NCBI RefSeq assembly: GCF_009184865.1
Contig: NZ_CP045096.1
Span: 8,494,001-8,558,000, forward strand
DNA length: 64,000 nt
Origin: Streptomyces phaeolivaceus
GTDB lineage: Bacteria; Actinomycetota; Actinomycetes; Streptomycetales; Streptomycetaceae
Direction: 5' to 3'
Below are positions 17,499 to 25,611 of the stretch, one piece after another (the stretch's first letter is position 1; each line of letters begins with the position of its first letter). Below the pieces are notes generated by a model that saw nothing but the letters and a program-made list of their open reading frames with translations, was not told where the DNA came from and did no database searches. The translations under genes and the position numbers were made by a program.

Positions 17499-18683
17499 TC
17501 AGAGCCAGTCCCGGCGTTTGAAGATGATGTACAGACTGGTGCAGACGACCGCCATCAGGACGATCGCGAAGGGGTATCCGAGGCCCCAGCTCAGTTCCGG
17601 CATGTGGTCGAAGTTCATGCCGTAGATCGTGCCGACGAGGGTCGGGGCGAACAGGATCGCGGCCCAGGACGAGATTTTTTTGATCTCCTCGTTCTGCTCG
17701 AAGCCCGCCTCCGCCAGTGCCCGCATCTCCGCGTTCTGCTGCTGGGTGACGAGCGTGGCGTTGACCGTGAGGATGTCGGTGAGGGCCTGGCGGAAGCCGT
17801 CGACGCGTTCGCTGGTGTGGGTGACGTGGTCGGCGACATCGCGCAGATAGCGCTGGAGTTCGTCGTCCGTCTCGTACTTGGTGAAGCCGGCCATCAGGCC
17901 GTGGAGCATGCCCACCAGGGGGCGGGTGGCGCGCTGGAACTCGACCATTTCGCGGGAGAGTTCGTAGATGCGGCGGGAGACCGCCGGGTCGCCGCGGAAG
18001 ACCTCCGTCTCGATCTCGTCGACGTCGTTCTGGACGCCGGCGACCACGGGGGCGTAACCGTCGACCACCGCGTCGAGGATGGCGTAGAGGACCGCCTCCG
18101 GCCCGAGCTTCAGCAGCTCCGGTGTCTCCTCCATCCGGCGGCGGACCGCCGACAGATCGGGTGCCGCCCCGTGCCGGACCGTGATGACGAAGTCCGGCCC
18201 CACGAACACATGCAGCTCGCCGAAGTCGACCTCCTCCTGCGCGTCGAGATAGCGGGCGGCGCGCAGGACGACGAAGAGGGTTTCGCCGTACCGCTCCAGC
18301 TTGGGGCGTTGATGGGCCTCCATCGCGTCCTCGACGGCGAGCGGATGGAGGTCGAACTCGGCTGCCAGGGAAAGGAGTTCGGACTCGGTCGGGCGGGCCA
18401 GCCCGATCCACGCCATACCGGCCGGCTCCTCCCGCAGCTCACGGAACGTGTCCGCGAGCGTCGCGGGAGTGGAGACCCGTACGCCGTCCTGGTACAGCGC
18501 CGCCTCCACCACACTGGCCGCCCGCTCGGCCACGGCATCCGACTCCGGCCGTGCACCCGGTGCCGGGGACCCGGCGGGCGGTGCCGACCCGGGGGGCAGG
18601 GCACGGCGCCAGCCGGTCTTCCGGCCGCCCTTCGCGGTGGGGTCGGTGTTCTTCGAGGCCGGTTGGGCGCGTCGATCGGCCAT
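17499..18683 (-). CDS. corA: CorA-family magnesium/cobalt transport protein
   Basis: The ATG at 18683 has GGGAGG nine bases upstream, giving 394 residues. The N-terminal cytoplasmic domain includes VEDAMEAHQRPKLERYGETL, a family hallmark. The C-terminus has two membrane helices, the first followed by the ion-selectivity motif YGMNF, and ends KRRDWL. The first 60 residues are a Pro/Gly/Arg-rich extension, as in other actinobacterial CorA proteins. The protein forms a pentameric divalent-cation channel in the membrane. The open frame extends upstream through a 15-bp repeat array, but that is not coding given the clear start. It is divergent from the winged-helix gene. Confidence 0.93.
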   Translation of the reverse strand: MADRRAQPASKNTDPTAKGGRKTGWRRALPPGSAPPAGSPAPGARPESDAVAERAASVVEAALYQDGVRVSTPATLADTFRELREEPAGMAWIGLARPTESELLSLAAEFDLHPLAVEDAMEAHQRPKLERYGETLFVVLRAARYLDAQEEVDFGELHVFVGPDFVITVRHGAAPDLSAVRRRMEETPELLKLGPEAVLYAILDAVVDGYAPVVAGVQNDVDEIETEVFRGDPAVSRRIYELSREMVEFQRATRPLVGMLHGLMAGFTKYETDDELQRYLRDVADHVTHTSERVDGFRQALTDILTVNATLVTQQQNAEMRALAEAGFEQNEEIKKISSWAAILFAPTLVGTIYGMNFDHMPELSWGLGYPFAIVLMAVVCTSLYIIFKRRDWL

Positions 18684-18893
18684 CGCGGATGCCTCCCGAG
18701 GTGCGCGTACACGTACGACGATGTGATCACCGAGCAGGATATACGGGGCAAAGGGCGCGGGAGCGGGTGAGGGGTGGACGGAAACACGGCCGGTGATGTG
18801 GCCGGAGAGGTGGCTGGTGACGTGATCGGTGTCGTGGCCAGCGGCTACGGCGAGGGCGCGTACGGCGAGGGCGCGTACGGCGGCGATGCCCGC

Positions 18894-19095
18894 GGCACAG
18901 GCGCCTACGGCACAGGCGCCTACGGCACAGGCGCCTACGGCACAGGCGCCTACGGCACAGGCGCCTACGGCACAGGCGCCTACGGCACAGGCGCCTACGG
19001 CACAGGCGCCTACGGCACAGGCGCCTACGGCACAGGCGCCTACGGCACAGGCGCCTACGGCACAGGCGCCTACGGCACAGGCGCCTACGGCACAG
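18894..19095. repeat. 15-bp tandem array, about 13.5 copies
   Basis: Thirteen consecutive perfect units of GCGCCTACGGCACAG run from 18901 to 19095, with a partial unit before them. Each unit contains the palindrome GGCGCC. All frames are open through it; on the plus strand a GTG at 18774 could start a 129-codon product rich in YGTGA repeats, but codon usage before the array is not convincing. The array sits between the divergent corA and winged-helix genes, in place of a normal promoter region. Copies are identical, so expansion or homogenisation is recent. Confidence 0.95.
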
Positions 19096-19118
19096 ACGCG
19101 GACCGGTTCCGGACCGTC

Positions 19119-19137
19119 GCGGACAGAAGCTGTCCGC
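19119..19137. promoter_or_regulatory. perfect palindrome upstream of the winged-helix gene
   Basis: GCGGACAG and CTGTCCGC are separated by AAG, 22 bp before the ATG at 19160. It could be an operator, possibly for the DNA-binding protein it precedes, or a leader hairpin. Confidence 0.45.
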
Positions 19138-19159
19138 AACCCTCGCTACCGTGCACAGC

Positions 19160-20332
19160 ATGACGAACAAGGCGCCCCAGACCGCTCCCCGGCTCAGCCC
19201 CCGCGCGCTCAACCGCGCGACCCTGGCCCGTCAGCACCTGCTGCGCCGGGCACCCCTGTCCGCCCACGCCGCCATCACCCACCTCCTCGGTCTGCAGGCG
19301 CAGAACGTGCGACCGCCGTACTACGCGCTCGCCGCCCGGCTGGACGGGTTCGCGCCCGAGGAGTTGTCGACGCTCATGGCCGAGCGGGAGGTCGTCCGCA
19401 TCGTCACCATGCGGTCCACCATCCACACGCACACCGCCGAGGACTGTCTGACCCTGCGGCCGTTGGTGCAGCCGGCCCGGGAGCGGGAGCTGCAGCTGTT
19501 CCGGAAGGGGCTGGCCGGCGTCGATCTCGACCGGCTCACGGCACTCGCCCGGGATCTGGTCGAGGACGAGCCGCGCACGCTGAAGCAGTTGCGCGAGGCC
19601 CTGCTCGTGGAGTGGCCCGACGCCGATCCGCAGTCCCTCGGGGTCGCCGCGCGGTGTCTGCTGCCGCTGGTCCAGGTCACCCCGCGCGGTCTGTGGGGGA
19701 GGAGCGGACAGGTCGCGCTGACCACCGCGGAGCACTGGCTCGGCCGCCCCGCCGAGGAGGCGCCCGCGCCGGAGGCCGTCGTCCGGCGCTTTCTCGCCGC
19801 GTTCGGGCCCGCCTCCGTGAAGGACATGCAGACCTGGGCCGGACTGACCCGGCTGCGCGAGGCGTTCGAGCGGCTGCGCCCCGAGCTGGTCACCTTCCGG
19901 GACGACCGCGGCACCGAACTCTTCGACCTCCCCGACGCGCCCCGCCCCGACCCGGAGACCCCGGCCCCGCCCCGGCTGCTCCCGGAGTTCGACAACCTGC
20001 TCCTCTCCCACGCCGACCGCTCCCGCGTGGTCCCCGCGGACCTCAAGGGCCGTACCTGGCAAGGGAATCAGGCCCACCGCACCTTCCTCGTCGACGGGTT
20101 CCTCGCCGGTGTCTGGAAGCTCGACACGGGCGTCCTCACCCTCGAACCCTTCGGCCGTCTCACGAAGGAACAGCGGTCCGACCTCGTCACGGAGGCGGAG
20201 CGCACGCTCACGGTCCTGCACGGTGACGCGGACGGGGATGGGGACCGGGACGGGGATGGGGACCGGGACGTGGACGGGGACGCGGACGGGGACGGCCCTT
20301 ACGACATCCGCTTCGGCACCGTGGCCGCCTGA
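19160..20332 (+). CDS. winged helix DNA-binding domain protein (YcaQ/HTH_42-like)
   Basis: This 390-residue protein matches the family with SPRALNRATLARQHLLRR at the N-terminus, HLLGLQAQN, VRIVTMRSTIHTHTAEDC and LLPEFDNLLLSHADRSRVV. The family contains repeated winged-helix domains; E. coli YcaQ is a DNA glycosylase for interstrand crosslinks, while most actinobacterial members are uncharacterised. The start is ATG 19160; GTG 19151 is possible and no good ribosome binding site is seen. Near the C-terminus (about residues 355-380) an Asp-Gly-Asp-Arg repeat is encoded by an 18-bp-type array, an acidic insertion not typical of the family. Transcription should end at the hairpin at 20363. Confidence 0.85.
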   Translation: MTNKAPQTAPRLSPRALNRATLARQHLLRRAPLSAHAAITHLLGLQAQNVRPPYYALAARLDGFAPEELSTLMAEREVVRIVTMRSTIHTHTAEDCLTLRPLVQPARERELQLFRKGLAGVDLDRLTALARDLVEDEPRTLKQLREALLVEWPDADPQSLGVAARCLLPLVQVTPRGLWGRSGQVALTTAEHWLGRPAEEAPAPEAVVRRFLAAFGPASVKDMQTWAGLTRLREAFERLRPELVTFRDDRGTELFDLPDAPRPDPETPAPPRLLPEFDNLLLSHADRSRVVPADLKGRTWQGNQAHRTFLVDGFLAGVWKLDTGVLTLEPFGRLTKEQRSDLVTEAERTLTVLHGDADGDGDRDGDGDRDVDGDADGDGPYDIRFGTVAA

Positions 20333-20362
20333 TCGGCAGGGGAGACGACGTCGTACATGGAG

Positions 20363-20406
20363 AGGGAGCGCCGCGAACCGCTCGTGGCAGGTTCGCGGCG
20401 CCCCCT
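20363..20406. terminator. hairpin between convergent genes
   Basis: GCGCCGCGAACC (20368-20379) pairs with GGTTCGCGGCGC (20390-20401), with extra pairs outside. It lies between the winged-helix gene and the convergent protease gene and could stop transcription from both sides. Confidence 0.65.
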
Positions 20407-20459
20407 GACAGTTCCTGAGGGAGTACCTCAGGAGTCCATCGGCCGGCGCTGGGCCTCGG

Positions 20460-21257
20460 CTACGAGGCGATCTGCGTCGCCACCGTGTTGGAGAAGGTGG
20501 TCAGCCGGGTGTAGATACCGGGGTACTGCGCGTCGGCGCAGCCGTAACCCCAGGAAACTATGCCTGCCAGGACGCCCCCGATCATCAGGGGACCGCCGCT
20601 GTCGCCCTGGCAGGTGTCGACGCCACCGGAGGAGTATCCGGCGCAGACCATGGAGCTGGCGACGAACTCCGAGCCGTAGGAGCTGGAGCTGCCGCATACC
20701 GAGTTGGCCACGATCGGCACGGTCGCGGTGCGCAGCTGGTTGGAGGAGGAGCCGCCCGACGACGTGGTGCCCCAGCCGATGATGCGGGCGGTGGTGCCGG
20801 CCGCGTAGACGCCGGTCTGCGAGGCGGAGACGTACGAGGCGGTGGTGTACGGCATCGACGTCGCCAGGGTGATCACGGCGACATCGCTGGTCATGGTGGA
20901 GCTGTTGTAGCTCGGGTGGATCCAGATCTTGCTGGCGCGGGCCACCGTGCCGTTCGTGCCGTTGAGGTAGGTGCGGCCACCGACGACGCGGATGCTGCCG
21001 GCGGTCTCGTCGACCAGACAGTGCGCGGCCGTGACGACCTTGGTGGCCGAGACCAGGGTGCCGCCACAGAACTGGTTCTGCGAGGAGTCCGTGATCTGCA
21101 TGACGTACGGGTAGGCGCTCGCGGTGGTGGTCGTACCGCCGACGATGGGCTGGGGGGCGGCGACGGCGCCGGGGGCGGTGAGCAGCGCGGCGGCGGCGCC
21201 GGCGGCGGTGGCCGCGGCTGCGATCATCGACTTCTTTGCGCGGTTGAACCCGAACAT
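20460..21257 (-). CDS. secreted trypsin-like serine protease (S1)
   Basis: The ATG at 21257 has GAGGAG six bases upstream (an upstream ATG at 21269 is less likely). The 265-residue precursor has a signal peptide (basic start, AAAATAAGAAAALLTAPGAVAA), a very short propeptide, and the mature N-terminus IVGG that must be freed for activity. The triad is His79 (TAAHC), Asp125 (SDVAV) and Ser220 (GDSGGP). Asp214, six residues before the serine, matches the specificity-pocket aspartate of trypsin, so cleavage after Arg or Lys is expected. It lies downstream of a LAL regulator on the same strand; in other Streptomyces LuxR-type regulators control trypsin genes. Confidence 0.93.
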   Translation of the reverse strand: MFGFNRAKKSMIAAAATAAGAAAALLTAPGAVAAPQPIVGGTTTTASAYPYVMQITDSSQNQFCGGTLVSATKVVTAAHCLVDETAGSIRVVGGRTYLNGTNGTVARASKIWIHPSYNSSTMTSDVAVITLATSMPYTTASYVSASQTGVYAAGTTARIIGWGTTSSGGSSSNQLRTATVPIVANSVCGSSSSYGSEFVASSMVCAGYSSGGVDTCQGDSGGPLMIGGVLAGIVSWGYGCADAQYPGIYTRLTTFSNTVATQIAS

Positions 21258-21588
21258 GGTTCTCCTCATGGGGGGGTTGCCGGTGGGGGGCGCGCGGGTG
21301 GGGGAGGTGCACAGAGCCTGCGGTACCGCCCTCGCTCGGGGGAGCCGAGCGGGGGCGGCGGGCCGGTCTGTGTGCCCTGGCGTGCGGCACGGCTCAAAAG
21401 CTATGAGCCGGAGTGATCCCCTCCCAAGGGGGGATCCCCCTAGGGGAGTTGGGGAGGGAAAACCCTCGATGACCCCGGCCGGGGTTTGAGCCTAGGCTGG
21501 ACCCGCAAGGTCGCTGCGCGCACCCGCCCCCCAAGCTCGCTGCGCGCACCTGTCCCCTGGAGGGGCTCGTCAGCCGGTCCCGGGGAGG
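21258..21588. promoter_or_regulatory. protease promoter region with palindromes; end of LAL gene
   Basis: The 331-bp gap holds GGCTCA-N7-TGAGCC (21391-21409), a GGGGGATCCCCC palindrome near 21427-21438, ACCCCGGCCGGGGT near 21472-21485 that could end LAL transcription, and two copies of TCGCTGCGCGCACC (about 21511 and 21538). No clear -35/-10 pair is assigned. The palindromes are candidates for regulator binding at the protease gene. Confidence 0.45.
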
Positions 21589-24444
21589 TCAGTTCGTACG
21601 GTGTCCCGCCGCCAGTCGCACGATGTCCACACGCGACCGGATGCCCAGCTTCCGGTAGACCCGCGTGAGTGTCGCCTCGACCGTCTTCACGCTGATGTAG
21701 AGCCGGCCGGCGATCTCCCGGTTGGTCGCGCCCTCCATGACCAGCTCCGCGACCTGGCGTTCCGTCGCCGCGAGCACGGCGAGGGCGTCCAGCGCCGACG
21801 GGGCGATCGCGGGCTGCTGCGGCGCCGGGGCGACGGAGGCCTCCTCCACCTGCTTCAGCCACGGCAGGGCACGGCAGCGGCGGAACAGCCGGGACGCCTC
21901 GTCGTACGAGCCGGGCCCGGACGTGGGCGTCCCCCCGGGCCGGGCGAGACCGAGCGACTGCGGAAGGGTGCGCAGCCCGGCCAGGGCGTACGCGGCCCGC
22001 GCCTCCTCAAGGCCGTAGCCCAGCTTGGCGAGACGGTCCTGAGCCGACGTCAACTGCCGTACGGCGGCGTCCTGTTCACCCCGTGCCGCACGCGCCAGCG
22101 CCTCGGCCCGGTCGAGCACGGCGAGCACGCTCTCCCGGCCGAGCCGCAGCGCCTGCTGCCGGGTGACGTCGATGACGTCCTGTGCCTCGGCCAACTCGCC
22201 CACCCGCACCAGCGCTTCGGCGAGATCCCCGTGCCAGCGTCCGCGCGCCGGGTCGTTGACCCCGAGCCCGTCCTCCAACTCCCGTACGCGGCGCAGGGAT
22301 TGAACGGTCCCCGGCGCGTCCCCCGCCACCAGCCGGGCGTGTCCGAGGGCGCCCAGGGCGCGGGAGAGGTACATCAGGTCGCCGTCCTGCTCGGCGCGCT
22401 CGGCGGCCTCCCGGGCGAGCGCCTGGGCCCGCTCGACGTCACCGCCGGCGGCCTCCGCGAGCGAGGTGAGCATGGCGGACGCGCCCTCGCCGATACCGGA
22501 GTCACGGGCCAGGACATAGCCCTCGCGGGCCAGGTCGAGGGCCCGCCCGCAGTGCCCGGAGCGCAGCTCGGTCTCGGCGAGGAAGCGCACATAGTGCACC
22601 TCGCTCTCGACCATGCCGCGCCGGCGCACCTCACGCAGCAGCGAGGTGATGGTGGCGCGGGCCTCGCCGAGCTGGTCGCTCATCATCAGCCAGCGGAAGC
22701 GGGTCGCGCCCGCCCCGTTGTGATGGCAGGCGAGCTGCGGGTCCTGCGGCTCCTTCAGCGCGCGCTTGATCGTCATCGGCGCGTCCGGGTGGCCCATCAG
22801 TATCTCGGCCTGCGCCTGGAAGGCGAGCGCGAGCAGTTCCGTGCGCCGGTCCTCGGCCTTCCCGGCCAGCTCCGCCGCCCGCGCGGCCTCCTCACGGCTC
22901 TGCGCGAAGTCGCCCTCCAGGACGAGCGCCCGCCAGGCCAGCTGGTAGCGGACCAGGCCGAGCAGCCGCGGATCGTCGCCCGCGTCGGCGAGGACCTGCG
23001 GATAGACGGCGTCGACCTCGGCGAGGGACTGCCCGGCCGCGTCGATCACCACCATCCAGGCCCGGACCCGCTCGGCAGGTTCGGTGGCCCGGCTCAGCAC
23101 CTCACGGGCGATGTCCCGGCCGAGGTCGTTCTCCCCGGCGGTCAGCGCGTCCTCGGCGGCCTGCAACCGCCGCTCGTCCGGACCCGGTGTCGCGTCGGCC
23201 GGGGTGTGCCGGGCCGACAGCAGCCCCAGCTCGGCGGCGACCGAGGGCGCGCCCCGGTCCCGGGCGACGGCCGCGGCCTCGCCGAGCTGCCCGGCGACCT
23301 GCGGATCGGTGCCATGGGTGGACAGCGCCAGATGCCGGGCCCGCTCGATGGGGTCGACGGCCGCGGTGGACAGCGCCGCGTGGGCGGCCCGCCGCTCCTG
23401 GGCGGTGGCCTCGGCGTACAGCGCGGCCGACACCAGGGGGTGCGCGAACCGAACGCCCGGCCCCTCCCGCTCCGGCGCGAGCAGCCCCAGCTCGACGGCC
23501 TGCGCGGTCTCCGCCTCGGCGTTCTCCCGCCCGGCGGCGCGCAGCAGCGCCACGGTGGGCCGGGCACCGGCGCTGGCGACCAGCAGGGTGCGGCGGGCCT
23601 CGGCCGAGAGCATGTCCAGCCGGTTCAGGACCAGGGTCCGCAGTGAGGTCGGCACGGGCAGCGGCTCGCCCGGACGCGGCGGCGTCGGACTGTCGGCGAG
23701 GGCGCGGCCCAGCTCCAGCGCGAACAGCGGGTTGCCGCCGCTGGTGCGGTGGATGTCCCGCACGGTCGAGCGGGGCAGCCCGGTGTAGCCGCGGTTCTCC
23801 AGCAGCTCGGCGACATGCGTCCGGGACAGCGGGGCGACCCGCAGGGCGAGGGTGTCCGGCGGGGACGCGCGTAGATACCTGTCCTGCTCGTGACCGTGCG
23901 GGTCCGTCGACGTACGTACGGCGCACAGCATGCGCACCGGCATCTCGCCGAGGCGCCGCGCGGCGAACCCGAGCAGCTCCACACTGGCCGGATCCAGCCA
24001 CTGGAGGTCGTCCGCGACGATCAGCACCGGACCCTTGGCGGCCAGCGCCCGCAGCGTCGACAGCACGGCGAGCCGGAGCGCGAGCCCGTCACGCTGGAGC
24101 GTGGACTCGCCACGGCCGGTGAGCGCGGACTCCAGCGCGGTGCGCTGCGGCGCGGGCAGCTGGTCGGAGACCTCGTCCACGACCAGGCCGAGCAGATCGG
24201 TCAGCGCGAGGAACGGCAGATGCGACTCGGACTCGGTGGCCGAGCAGCGCAGCACCGTCCGTGCCGTTTCGTCGTATTCGGCGGCCAGGGCGCGCAGGAC
24301 GGTCGATTTCCCGATGCCCGCAGATCCGTGCACGAGCACGCTGCCGCCCCGCGAAAGCTGATCACGCGCCCCCGCGAACAGCTCCTCCCTGCCTATGACC
24401 AGGTCGGGGCGGGGTCTCCCAGGCTCCTTGAACTCCCGTCGCAC
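21589..24444 (-). CDS. LAL-family LuxR transcriptional regulator with AAA ATPase domain
   Basis: This 951-residue protein has an N-terminal AAA/NACHT-like ATPase (Walker A GSAGIGKST near residue 42, Walker B VLIVADDLQWLD near 145), a long helical TPR-like region, and a C-terminal LuxR HTH (ERQVAELVMEGATNREIAGR, then KTVEATLTRVYRKLGI). Such large ATP-binding LuxR regulators are activators, often for pathways or secreted enzymes. The start is GTG 24444 with GGGGAG ten bases before it. It precedes the trypsin-like protease gene on the same strand with a 331-bp gap, so the protease is an obvious candidate target. The direct target is not shown by the sequence. Confidence 0.92.
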   Translation of the reverse strand: MRREFKEPGRPRPDLVIGREELFAGARDQLSRGGSVLVHGSAGIGKSTVLRALAAEYDETARTVLRCSATESESHLPFLALTDLLGLVVDEVSDQLPAPQRTALESALTGRGESTLQRDGLALRLAVLSTLRALAAKGPVLIVADDLQWLDPASVELLGFAARRLGEMPVRMLCAVRTSTDPHGHEQDRYLRASPPDTLALRVAPLSRTHVAELLENRGYTGLPRSTVRDIHRTSGGNPLFALELGRALADSPTPPRPGEPLPVPTSLRTLVLNRLDMLSAEARRTLLVASAGARPTVALLRAAGRENAEAETAQAVELGLLAPEREGPGVRFAHPLVSAALYAEATAQERRAAHAALSTAAVDPIERARHLALSTHGTDPQVAGQLGEAAAVARDRGAPSVAAELGLLSARHTPADATPGPDERRLQAAEDALTAGENDLGRDIAREVLSRATEPAERVRAWMVVIDAAGQSLAEVDAVYPQVLADAGDDPRLLGLVRYQLAWRALVLEGDFAQSREEAARAAELAGKAEDRRTELLALAFQAQAEILMGHPDAPMTIKRALKEPQDPQLACHHNGAGATRFRWLMMSDQLGEARATITSLLREVRRRGMVESEVHYVRFLAETELRSGHCGRALDLAREGYVLARDSGIGEGASAMLTSLAEAAGGDVERAQALAREAAERAEQDGDLMYLSRALGALGHARLVAGDAPGTVQSLRRVRELEDGLGVNDPARGRWHGDLAEALVRVGELAEAQDVIDVTRQQALRLGRESVLAVLDRAEALARAARGEQDAAVRQLTSAQDRLAKLGYGLEEARAAYALAGLRTLPQSLGLARPGGTPTSGPGSYDEASRLFRRCRALPWLKQVEEASVAPAPQQPAIAPSALDALAVLAATERQVAELVMEGATNREIAGRLYISVKTVEATLTRVYRKLGIRSRVDIVRLAAGHRTN

Positions 24445-24637
24445 GGGCCACCGCTCCCCTCAAGTGTCGTGTCCGGGCCAATATTAGGCGTCCAGTCCTT
24501 GAATTTCGGAACCGTAGCCCCGGTGTGGGAAATAACAGGAAGGGTACGGCATAGGGAATTTCACATGCGCGTTACATGAATGGCCCTGGTGCGCGGCAGC
24601 CGCGCCCCGCAGTGTGAGAACCGCCCCTCCGTTTCGC

Positions 24638-25510
24638 CTACGGCAACAACCCCGCCCGACGAGCGGCGACCACCCCCTCCCACCGCGTACGCGCCCCAAG
24701 CTTCCGCATGGCCGACCGCAGATACGCCTTCACCGTCTCGGGCCGCAGCCCCAGCCGCTCCGCGGCGACCGCGTTGGTCGCACCCGTCGCGACACAGGCC
24801 AGCACATCCGTCTCACGAGGAGTGAGCGCGACCCGGGAGACGCCCTCCGCCTCGGTGTGCTCCGCGCCGGTCACCCCGGAGAGGCGCCCGCACACCCGTA
24901 GCAACTCCGCCCGCAGCTCCGGATCATCGATGCGCGGTGCGAGCGCGCGCAGCGCGCCGTGCGCCTCCCGGACCTCCTCCCACGCCCCGGCCGAGTCCCC
25001 CTCGGGCACCCGCGTCGCGGCCAGCAGGCTCCGCGCCTCGTCCCGCACCACCAGCGTCTGTTCCATGTCCCGCGCCGCCTCCAGCGCCGCCCCGACCGTG
25101 CGGTCGCCCAGTGGCTGGGCCGCGCGGAGGGCGCCGTACAGCACCCCGCGCACCTGACGCCGTACGACGACGGGCACCGCGAGGACGGAGCGGATGCCCT
25201 CGGCGGCGACCGCGGCGTCGTACTCGTGGCTGATCTGGCGCGACACGGAGTAGTCGGTCACCCAGCAGGGGCGGGCCAGGGCCACCGTCTTGCCGCCGAG
25301 GCCGTTCCCGGAGCGCACGGCGAGGCCCTGCAGCGCGGTGGTCCGGTTGCCCTGGAGTTCGCTGATGCGCAGTTGCCCGGGGCCTGGTTCGACCAGTCCC
25401 GCGAAGGCGAGCGGCAGTCCGGTGGCCCGCCGCAGCCGGTGCAGCGCGCCCCGCAGGTCCGCCCGGCCGGACCGGGCGGTCCCGACGGAGTCCGAGGGAT
25501 CCCAGGCCAT
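24638..25510 (-). CDS. GAF-domain LuxR-type transcriptional regulator
   Basis: From ATG 25510 (AAGGGG about ten bases upstream) the protein has 290 residues. The N-terminal half fits a GAF sensor domain (LPLAFAGLVEPGPGQLRISE ... GIRSVLAVPVVVRRQVRGVL). The C-terminus is a LuxR HTH (LTPRETDVLACVATGATNAV, then AERLGLRPETVKAYLRSAMR). The frame is open to 25567. It diverges from the two acyl-CoA synthetase genes with about 100 bp between them, the arrangement typical of a local regulator that senses an acyl or aromatic ligand. That role is inferred from position. Confidence 0.88.
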   Translation of the reverse strand: MAWDPSDSVGTARSGRADLRGALHRLRRATGLPLAFAGLVEPGPGQLRISELQGNRTTALQGLAVRSGNGLGGKTVALARPCWVTDYSVSRQISHEYDAAVAAEGIRSVLAVPVVVRRQVRGVLYGALRAAQPLGDRTVGAALEAARDMEQTLVVRDEARSLLAATRVPEGDSAGAWEEVREAHGALRALAPRIDDPELRAELLRVCGRLSGVTGAEHTEAEGVSRVALTPRETDVLACVATGATNAVAAERLGLRPETVKAYLRSAMRKLGARTRWEGVVAARRAGLLP

Positions 25511-25611
25511 GAACTCGCCCCTTCCGCGCGGCGCACCCCCGTTCGGGGGTAGTGAGACGTGTATCACGCATTACACGATGTCAGGCAACGGTCCGGCAAT
25601 GAGGAGGACAC

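Noticed and set aside
18894..19095. CRISPR-like array
   Set aside because: The units are contiguous and identical with no spacers.
17499..19139. N-terminal extension of CorA through the 15-bp array
   Set aside because: The frame is open only because the repeat lacks stops; the ATG at 18683 has a strong ribosome binding site and fits family length.
18774..19163. Possible small gene encoding YGTGA repeats
   Set aside because: The start context is weak and codon choice before the array does not follow the usual G/C third-position pattern; kept only as a remark on the repeat.
18829..20226. 465-codon plus-strand frame across the array and winged-helix gene
   Set aside because: It overlaps the winged-helix gene in another frame and its translation is Arg/Pro/Ala-rich shadow.
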